A stretch of DNA of 64,000 bases, taken from assembly GCF_000247695.1 (NCBI RefSeq), contig NW_004624795.1, positions 12,066,630 through 12,130,629 on the forward strand. The letters run 5' to 3'. Position 1 is the stretch's first letter, and each line of letters opens with the position of its first letter. The DNA comes from Heterocephalus glaber. Its lineage: Eukaryota > Chordata > Mammalia > Rodentia > Bathyergidae. The position numbers and the translations under genes were made by a program. Below, one piece after another: positions 56,585-64,000 of this stretch. Under the pieces are notes generated by a model that did no database searches, was not told where the DNA came from, and saw nothing but the letters and a program-made list of their open reading frames with translations.

Positions 56585-56890
56585 GCTGGGATTAAGGGTG
56601 TGTGATTACTAAATCACTGATTGATTTGGCACCACCCTGATCCCAATGACCTAGATAGAATATAAAATCGGCAGAGAGGCTGCTAAGGTCCTTCGCTTTG
56701 CTCTTGCCTCCCTGCTTTGTTATAGACTGTTTCTTCTCTGCAATACTCTTCTGCCCCACCAACCTTGCCTTGGAGCCAGCCAACTATGGCCTGAAACCTC
56801 TACAAACTGTAAGCCAAATAAACCTTTCCTCTAATGTTCCATGTCGGGTATTTTGTCTCAGGCATAAGAGAAAGCAAGTTTAGTTGCTGG
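56585..56890 (+). mobile_element. MaLR-type LTR 3' part, sense
   Basis: GAAACCTCTACAAACTGTAA then GCCAAATAAACCTTTCCTCT is the R-region of rodent/mammalian MaLR LTRs, with its own AATAAA at 56,817. Confidence 0.65.
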
Positions 56891-57429
56891 AGTTCCGGGA
56901 GTGCCCTGTGTGTTGGGCTGTGCGCTCGAACAGGTAATAGTCCCGATGGCCACACAGACAGGGACCCCTTCCTAGGTGAGCAGGCCCTGGAGCTGAGGGA
57001 AGGCAATGTGGAAAGAGGTATGCGGTGGGAGCAGGGCTGGGACTCCAAGCCAGGCTGGCTTCCTGGCAGATGCCCTTCCCACCACTCCTCTGTCGCAGTG
57101 TGGATTCACCCCACTCTGTCCAGTCCCCCAGTGGGTCAGCTGTCAGCCTGTGGAAATGTTTCAGAACTTAAGTGGAAGAAAACACTGTGACACGAGAGAT
57201 CTGGTGGTTTTGCTGACGTGAAAGGTTAAACGGTAAGTAACGTGAAAGTAAAACCAGGGGAAGTTTATAGCTTCTGGGCCAAAAGGCAAATGTTTTTAAT
57301 CTGGAAACAAAGTCTTCACTGCAAATGTCATAAAGGCGAAGGACAGAAAAGAAAACCTGGATCAGTTTCTAGACAAGTCCAGTGGACGGTGGGAGCCATG
57401 TATATGATTTAAAAGTAACCCCAGTAAGG

Positions 57430-57905
57430 ACCACAGTAAAGTTCAAAGGGTAGAGCGTTTGCCCAGCAGGTGTGAAGCCCTGGCTTCAATGGAAATTTAA
57501 GTAGTAGTTTACCTAACTCATCATTTTGGCATATAGTGGACATGTAGAATGAGTTTACAGTATTTTTCATGTTTTGAAATCATGTATGTTTGCTTCATGA
57601 TGCCAGCATATTTGTCTGTTCAAACTATTCACATTTCAGGGGCTCCCTGGCCACAGTTGAATGGTGGCAACCAGCCCAAGATGGACTGTTCCATCAGTCA
57701 CCATCATAGCAGCACTAACAGCCGTATATATTTCTTTCCTTACTCAAAAAACTCTTTAAGCTTTTTGCAAATTTATTTTATTTTGAGGGGAGGTTTGGAG
57801 ACAGCCTTGCCATGTGGTTCAGACTGGCCTCGCACTCATGGTCATCCCGCTGCCTCATCCTTCCAAGTAGCTGAGAACTACAGGCACATACCACCATGCC
57901 TGTTT
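57430..57905. mobile_element. Decayed ID monomer (+) and B1-type SINE (-)
   Basis: ID remnant at about 57,430-57,497 (GGGTAGAGCGTTTGCCCAGC). B1 at 57,778-57,905. Confidence 0.6.
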
Positions 57906-57959
57906 GCATATTTGTTTTTCTAGATGAACTTCAGATTCATTTTGGGCGGGAAGGGACAA

Positions 57960-58500
57960 TAGTAAATGTTCTACCAATGTTTGAAAATACAGGAAGGGGT
58001 ATGATAAGGTAGGTATAGAGTTTTGTATAATCTATTGTAAGCTGATCTTTCTTCTAAATTATTTGAGTCCCCTGGTTTTTCTTTGTAGTCGCTTCCCCCG
58101 CCCCTTTGGTCTGTACTGTCTGCCTATTTCTAAGAAAAGGACGTCAAATGATTCTACCATGGTCTTAACAGCTACTTTTATAAATTTTAGATATGTTCCT
58201 TAGTAAAAAGTTTCATGAGTAGAATTTTCACATTGCTGTAAAATAGTTTTGGTCCTCAGGTGCTTTTTGTTTTAAAGTTGATATCCTTTTTCTCTGTCAC
58301 TTAACTTCACATGGGTGGCTTGTAAGAAGCACATTGCTGAGTGTGTGTGTGTTGTATGAAAAGCTCTGGAATCTCTTAGGTAAATATAACCTGTTTATTG
58401 TGATCACTGAGGCAGTATTGTTTACCATTTTAGCTCATTTTCCTGTTATATTTTTTAAGTCTTTGGCTTTCTTCATTATTTGCCTAATCAAGTAATTTTT
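57960..58500 (-). mobile_element. Possible old LINE-1 fragment, antisense
   Basis: T-rich sequence with phrases such as GGCTTGTAAGAAGCACATTG resembles old antisense L1 ORF2. The match is weak. Confidence 0.3.
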
Positions 58501-59375
58501 TCCATAATTTCACATTGAGTATCTTTTTTATTATTTTTTAATTAGTACCTGCTGTAGTACATAATGGTCACATTCCTCCTGGGGAATTGGTAGGTGTACA
58601 TAACACGTATTCATTCTTCTTTTTATCTCTTTCCCTTACCCACCTCTGCCCTCCCTCTCTTGATCCCCTTACTATATGCAAAAGATCTAGCTCCCTGTTT
58701 CCTATTATCTTTTATTTTGCTCTTTATGTTTCGGGTTTCTCGTATAACAGAAACCATGTGATAGTTAAGCTTCTGTGTCTAATTTATTTCACTTAAAAGT
58801 TATAGTTACAAGGTGTATTTCCCTACAAATGACTCAAGTTTGTCCTTTATAAAAGAGTCGGACTCCATTGTGTACAAATACTACATTTTCTTTATCCATT
58901 CATCTGTTGGTGAACATTTAGGCAGCTACCAAGATAATAGCTATTGTGAATTGTGCTGCTGTAAACATGAGTATACATGTATCACTGTAACATGGTGTCT
59001 TTAGCTCTTTTGGGGAGATACCTAGGAGGGGACTAGCATGGTCAAATAGAATTTCTTGTTTTTGTTTTATGAGGAATCTCCACACTATTTTTCATAATGG
59101 TTGTACTAGTTTACCTTCCCACCAACAATGTAGAAGGGTTACTTTTTTCCCCTCAGCCTAACCAACAGTTGTTGTTATTTGATTTCTTGATGATAGCCAT
59201 TCTTTTTGGAGTAAGATGGAATCTCAATATTGTTTAATTTTCATTTCTCTAATGGCCAGACATGTTGAATATTTTTTCATGTATTTCACAGGCCATTTGT
59301 ATATCTTCTGAGAAGTGTGTATTCATTTCAGTTGCTCATTTTTTTAATTGGTTCTTTTATTTTGAAGATTCTAAT

Positions 59376-59457
59376 TTTTTTTTTTGTACCTGGGATGAAC
59401 TCGGGACCTTGCGTTTGAAAGGCAGGCGATGGAACGACTGAGCTAAATCCCCAGCCC
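59376..59457 (-). mobile_element. ID-like SINE, antisense, inside the long L1
   Basis: T-run, then TGTACCTGGGATGAACTCGG. Flanks ATTCTAA on both sides. Confidence 0.88.
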
Positions 59458-60369
59458 TAATATTCTAAGTTTTTTAGTCCTTTATGTATTCTAGATATTA
59501 GTCCTCTGTAAAAGGAATAGCTAGCAAGTTTTTTCCGAGTCTGTAGGTTGTCTCTTCACTCTGTTGGTTGTTTCTTTTACTGTGCAGAAGCTTTTTAATT
59601 TGATATGATCCCATTTGTTGATGGTTGGTGCTATTTCTTGTGCAGTTGGGGTTTTGTTTAGAAAGTCTTTGCCTATGCCTATATCTTCAAGAGTTTTACC
59701 TATTTTTTCTTTCAGCTGATTGTTTTAATATTTAGATCTTGGATCCATTTTGATTTCAGTTTAGTACATGGTGAGAAATACGGGTCTAGATTCAGTCTTC
59801 TGCATGTGGATAGCCAGTTTTCGCAGCACCATTTGCTAAAAAGACTGTCTTTCCTCCAGCATGTTTTTGGCCCTTTTGTCAAAGATCAGACAGGTGAATA
59901 TGCCTGGAGTTATTTCTGCATTCTCTATTCTGTTTCATTGATCCACCTCCCTCCACATCATGCTGTTTTGATCACGGCACCCTTGTAGTGTAACTTGAAC
60001 TATGGGATTGTAATATCTCTTGCCTTGTTCTTGTTCCCCAAGATTGCTTTTGCTGTTTTAGGTCTCTTCTGGTTCCATATGAATTTTAGGATTGTTTTCT
60101 GTAGTTCTGTGAGGAATACTATTGGTACTTTGATTGGGGTTGTGTTAAATCTGTGTATCAGTTTTGGAAGTGTGGTCATTTTGACCATATTGGTTCTGCC
60201 TATCGAGGAGCAGGTGATACAGCTTTCTATTTTCTGATATCTTCTTCAATCTCTGTTTTCTGAGTACTCTAGTTTACATTGTAGAGGTCTTTCACTTCCT
60301 TGGTTAGGTAAATCCCCAAGTATTTACTTTTTTCTTGATGCTATTGTGAAAGGTATTGTTTCCCTAATT

Positions 60370-60421
60370 TCCTTCTTGGTAAGTTTATTGTTGGTCCTTC
60401 TTGGTAAGTTTATTGTTGGTG
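60370..60421. repeat. 25-bp direct tandem duplication inside the L1
   Basis: CCTTCTTGGTAAGTTTATTG plus TTGGT occurs twice in a row, nearly without change. It adds to the frame damage of the ORF2 remnant. Confidence 0.8.
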
Positions 60422-61737
60422 TATAGGAATGTTATTGATTCTTGTGTGTTGGCTTTGTACCTTGTTACACTACTGAATAGGACTGTGGTGGTGAAATTTT
60501 TTGGATCTTCTATTAGAGGATCATGTCATCTGCAAATAATTTGACTTCTTTCTTTCCTATACATATCCTTTTTATTTTTCTTGCCTGATCGCTCTGGTTA
60601 ATATTTCAAGAACTATATGGAACAGAAATGGTGATAGTGGACATCCTTGTCTTCTTTCTGATTTTAAAGGGAAAGCATTCAGATTCTCCTCATTTAATAT
60701 GATGTTGGCTGTTAGTTTGTCATAAGTGGCTTTTATCAAATTGAGATAAGGCCCTTCTATACCTATTTTCTTCAGGATGTTTTTTTTTTTTATCATGAAT
60801 GGATGTTGAATTTTGTCAAAAGCTTTTTTCTGCATCATTGAGATGATCATGTGATTTTTTTGTCCTTGCTTATGTTTGTGTGATGTTTTACATTTATTGA
60901 TTTACATATGTTGGACCATCTTTCCACTCTTGAGATGAATCCTACTTGGTCATGATGTATGATCTTTTTGATGATTTGTTGCATCCTGTTTGGCAGTATC
61001 TTATTGAAGGTTTTTGCATCTTTGTACGTTAAAGAGATTGGCCTGTAGTTCTCTTTTTTGGTTGGGTCCTTTTAAAATTTTGGAATCAGTGTAATGTTAG
61101 AAATGACTTTCAGGGTACTCCTTCCCTTCAATTTCATTAAAGAGTTTGAGGACTTGGTGTTAGATCTTCTCTAAATTTCCTGTAGAATTGGCAGTGAATC
61201 CACTGGGGCCAGGGCTTTTCTTAGTTGGTAATTTGTTTTCTTTATTACTTTATCAGTTTAATTGCCTCATATTGTATTATTCAGGGTTTTTACATCTTTG
61301 TTTAGCTTTGGTCGTTCATATGTCTCTAGTAATCTATCCATTTCTTCTGAATTCTTCATGTTATTAGAGTACAGGTTTTTTGAGCTAGTTACTAATACTC
61401 CTCTGGATTTCTTTGCTGTTCACTGTGATTTTGCCTTTTTCATTTCTAATTGCATTGATTTAGGTCTTTCCCTCTTTTTATGTAGGGTTTTTCTATCCCC
61501 CCCCCCCGCAAAAAATAAAACAGCCATTCAATTCATTGATTCTTTGTATTTTTGGGGCACTCAATTTCATTAATTTCAGTTCTGATCTTTATCATTTTCT
61601 TCCTTGTAGTAGTTTTGAATTTGGGTTGTTCTTATTTTTCTAGGACCTTGGGGTGCATTATTAGGTTACTTACTTGCACTTGCTGTTTTTCTTATGTGGC
61701 ATTCACAGCTATAAACTTCCTTGTTAGTATTATAGGG

Positions 61738-62335
61738 AGCTAAGTTAGAAATTAATAGCAATCAGACAGAGACGGGCCCTTGAGAGAGGCAGTGCAACAC
61801 ACGAGAACACCAGAAATGGCTGGAGGCATCAGCTGAAGTCTAAGCCTCAAGATAAAGATGCAGTGACCAGGCCTACATGTCTCCTAAGGGATAAAGGATT
61901 ACTTGAGATTGTGCTGTGATTGGTATCACCCGGTCCAGTAAAATCCAGATAGGCATCCATCGCCCAGGTGGGTGACCAGACCATCTGGACCCATCCCTTC
62001 CCCAAAATGCCTTTGTGCTTTCTATGTACCCTTGCTATGTGACTCGCTTCCCTACTGGATCAATGTTAGCTAAGTGGCTATACTTGTAATCCTATAGATT
62101 GATGTAGTTTGACCCACATTGTACCCACCTTATGACTTTCCTCTATAAATTACTCCTGACAAAGGATCTTGGTGGCAACCCACTTTCAGGACTCCTCCTG
62201 TCTCTCAGGAGCTATCTCTCAATAAATCTTTCCTACTCTTAGCCTCCATTGTTCTTTGGAATTCATTCTTCAGTTTTGGGGGACATGATTTCAAAATATC
62301 TGACATCTAGCAGGTTGGGAGTTATATTTCTCCTA
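61738..62335 (+). mobile_element. Solo-LTR-like insertion inside the L1
   Basis: L1-like sequence breaks near 61,737 and resumes near 62,336. The insert has a TATA-like TATAAA (62144-62149) followed 70 nt later by AATAAA (62221-62226), the U3-R-U5 order of a retroviral LTR in + orientation. No internal genes are present. Exact ends and family are not resolved. Confidence 0.55.
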
Positions 62336-63937
62336 TATCATTAGGACTGCTTTTCATTGTGTCCCATAGGTTCTGCTATGTTGTATTGAGGTTATCATTT
62401 GATTCTAGTAACTGCCTAATTTCCTCCGTGAATTCTTCTCTGACCTGTTGATTATTCAAGAGGTCATTGTTTAATTTCCATGTTTGCATAATTTCTGTGG
62501 TTTCTTTTGCTTTTGATTTCTAGTTTCATTGCACTATGATCTGATACTATACATGGGATAATTTTGATTCTTTTGCATTTACTTACATATGCTTTATGGG
62601 CTAGCATGTGGTCTGCTTTGGAGAAAATCCCATGTGCTGCTGAGAAGAATGTGTATTCTGTTGATATTGGGTGGAACACTGTAGATAATCTATTAAGTCC
62701 ATTTGTTCAAAGGTGTGGTCCAACTCTGGTTTTTTTGTTGTTGATTTTTTTTTTCTAATTGCTCTATTTGTGACAGTGGGGTATTGAGGTCCCCCATAAT
62801 AATTGTGTTGGTATTTATCTGATTTTTTTGTGTCCACTACTGTTTTATGAAGTTGGGCATGCTGGTGTTTGATGCATATATATTTTATAATTGTTATGTC
62901 TTCCTGTTGATCCCTTACCAATATGTAGTGACCTTCTTTGCCTCTTCTGATCCATTTGGCTTGAAATCCACTTCTTCTGAAATTAGGGTAGCTACTCCTG
63001 CTTTTTTTTCTGGGTTTCTGTTGCATGGAATGTTGTTCTCCAACCCTTGAGTTTTAATCTGTGTATTTTTGGATTAAATGTGATTGTTGTATACTATATA
63101 ATTGGGTTTTGTTTCTTGGTCCATTCTGCCAATCTGTGTTTTTCAATTGATGAATTGAGACCATTCACATGGTGAGTTATTACTGAAAGGTATTGGCTCA
63201 TTCATGTCATTGCCTTATTTTTCTGTTGCTGATCTCCTCCCTTCTCCTTCCTGCCTAACTGCTCACTCTACCCAGTATTCTCATTCTATTAGATTTTTTG
63301 GAATTATTTGCTTCATTGTCTCTTTCTAGGACATCCTTGACAATTTTTTGGATGCTAGTTTGCGGGTCATGAATTTCTTAAGATGCTCTTTGTCATAGAA
63401 AGAACTTATTTTTCCATCAATTTTGAAAAATTGTTTTGTGGGACGTATCAATCTGGGTCAGAAGTTATTATCTGGGTTGGAAGTTATTAGGGCTTAAAGC
63501 ACTTCACTCCAAGTTTTCCTGGCCTTTAAAGTTTGTCTTGAGAAGTCTGCTGTAATTCTAATGGGTTTACCATTGTAAGTGATTCCTTGCTTTTCTCTAA
63601 CTGCTTTTAAGAGTCTATCCCTGTGTTAGTCTTCCGGGATTTTGATTATGATGTGACATGGAGAGGTACTCTTTTGATCATGGCTATTTGGAGTTCTGTA
63701 TGCCTCACTTGTTGTACATTTAATTCTTGTTCTGTATTTGGAATGTTTTCTGCGATTATTTCTGTAAACATTTTTTATGCCCTTTGTTCTGCTTTTGACT
63801 TTTTCATTTATTCCAGTTAATCTTAGATTAGTCTTTGTGTCATCCAGCAGCTGTTGGATCCTTTTTTTTTCGTTCTCTTGTTGCTAAGGTATCTCTAATT
63901 GATTTTTGAAAGCATCCCTATCTTCTTCCCCCCCGCC

Positions 63938-64000
63938 CCATTAACTTTATTGGTACATTTTTGGTATACAATACAGTTACATTCATCATTGGGATCTTGT
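63938..64000 (-). mobile_element. L1 3' end, antisense, cut by the window edge
   Basis: TTTATTGGTACATTTTTGGT followed by ATACAATACAGTTAC is the same short terminal sequence as at 3,880, 32,365 and 39,248. It begins after a C-run (63,929-63,938). Confidence 0.6.

Larger units (their letters stand above)
58515..63925 (-). mobile_element. Degenerate LINE-1, antisense, with nested insertions
   Basis: Read on the minus strand, the endonuclease part lies around 62,464-63,020, the reverse-transcriptase part around 60,572-60,850 ([10 protein letters not shown]) with the FADD catalytic box at about 60,519-60,546, and the ORF2 C-terminal region around 60,000-60,188 ([16 protein letters not shown]). 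The 3' UTR-like part is at 58,530-59,350. Stops and frame changes split ORF2, so it is inactive. A SINE (59,376-59,457) and an LTR-type segment (61,738-62,335) interrupt it. 63,120-63,925 continues the same element towards its 5' side. Confidence 0.85.

Noticed and set aside
60000..63026. Reverse-transcriptase and endonuclease ORFs as host genes
   Set aside because: They are pieces of one decayed L1 ORF2 with stops and frame shifts between them.

Overview
The window is nuclear DNA of a placental mammal, most likely a rodent outside the mouse/rat family. It holds one complete protein-coding gene, AKAP1 (also called D-AKAP1, AKAP121/149), on the + strand. The rodent call rests on interspersed repeats: dozens of B1-type (7SL-derived) SINEs, B1 units fused to an ID-like tRNA-derived monomer, and about 30 copies of a tRNA-derived SINE that ends in GGTACC plus an A-tail. 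The family resembles ID but is not the mouse/rat consensus as I know it. Such B1/ID composites are known from squirrel-, dormouse- and beaver-related rodents. I cannot name the species from sequence alone.

Layout. 1-23,100 is intergenic and repeat-dense: SINEs, old L1 3' ends, LTR pieces, MIR and microsatellites, plus one ribosomal-protein pseudogene fragment (RPSA-like, about 12,537-12,690). 23,140-24,640 is a CpG island with the AKAP1 promoter and noncoding exon 1. 23,622-40,992 is the large first intron. It contains a candidate alternative 5' exon (35,284-35,360) and a 100-N assembly gap (40,606-40,705). 40,993-53,905 holds the ten coding exons; all junctions keep frame and use GT-AG, giving an inferred 846-residue protein. 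The 3' UTR runs to about 54,880. From there to 57,800 is intergenic DNA with one LTR piece. From about 58,500 to the end is a degenerate antisense L1 carrying a SINE and an LTR-type insertion.

How the gene works. AKAP1 is a scaffold of the outer mitochondrial membrane. Its N-terminal signal anchor fixes it to the membrane, an amphipathic helix (residues about 283-303) binds PKA regulatory subunits, and the C-terminal KH and Tudor domains bind RNA and proteins. Exon 2 encodes the anchor and PKA-binding part; exons 3-11 encode KH and Tudor. The frame of exon 2 runs 97 codons into intron 2, and an AATAAA follows in that intron. This would suit a short isoform without KH/Tudor, like the known S-AKAP84 form.

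I found no new biological system. The points most worth checking are the missing PP1-docking motif in AKAP1, the intron-2 short-isoform architecture, a (GGGGC)-type G-quadruplex tract just after the exon 3 donor, and SINE insertions that reused one target site.
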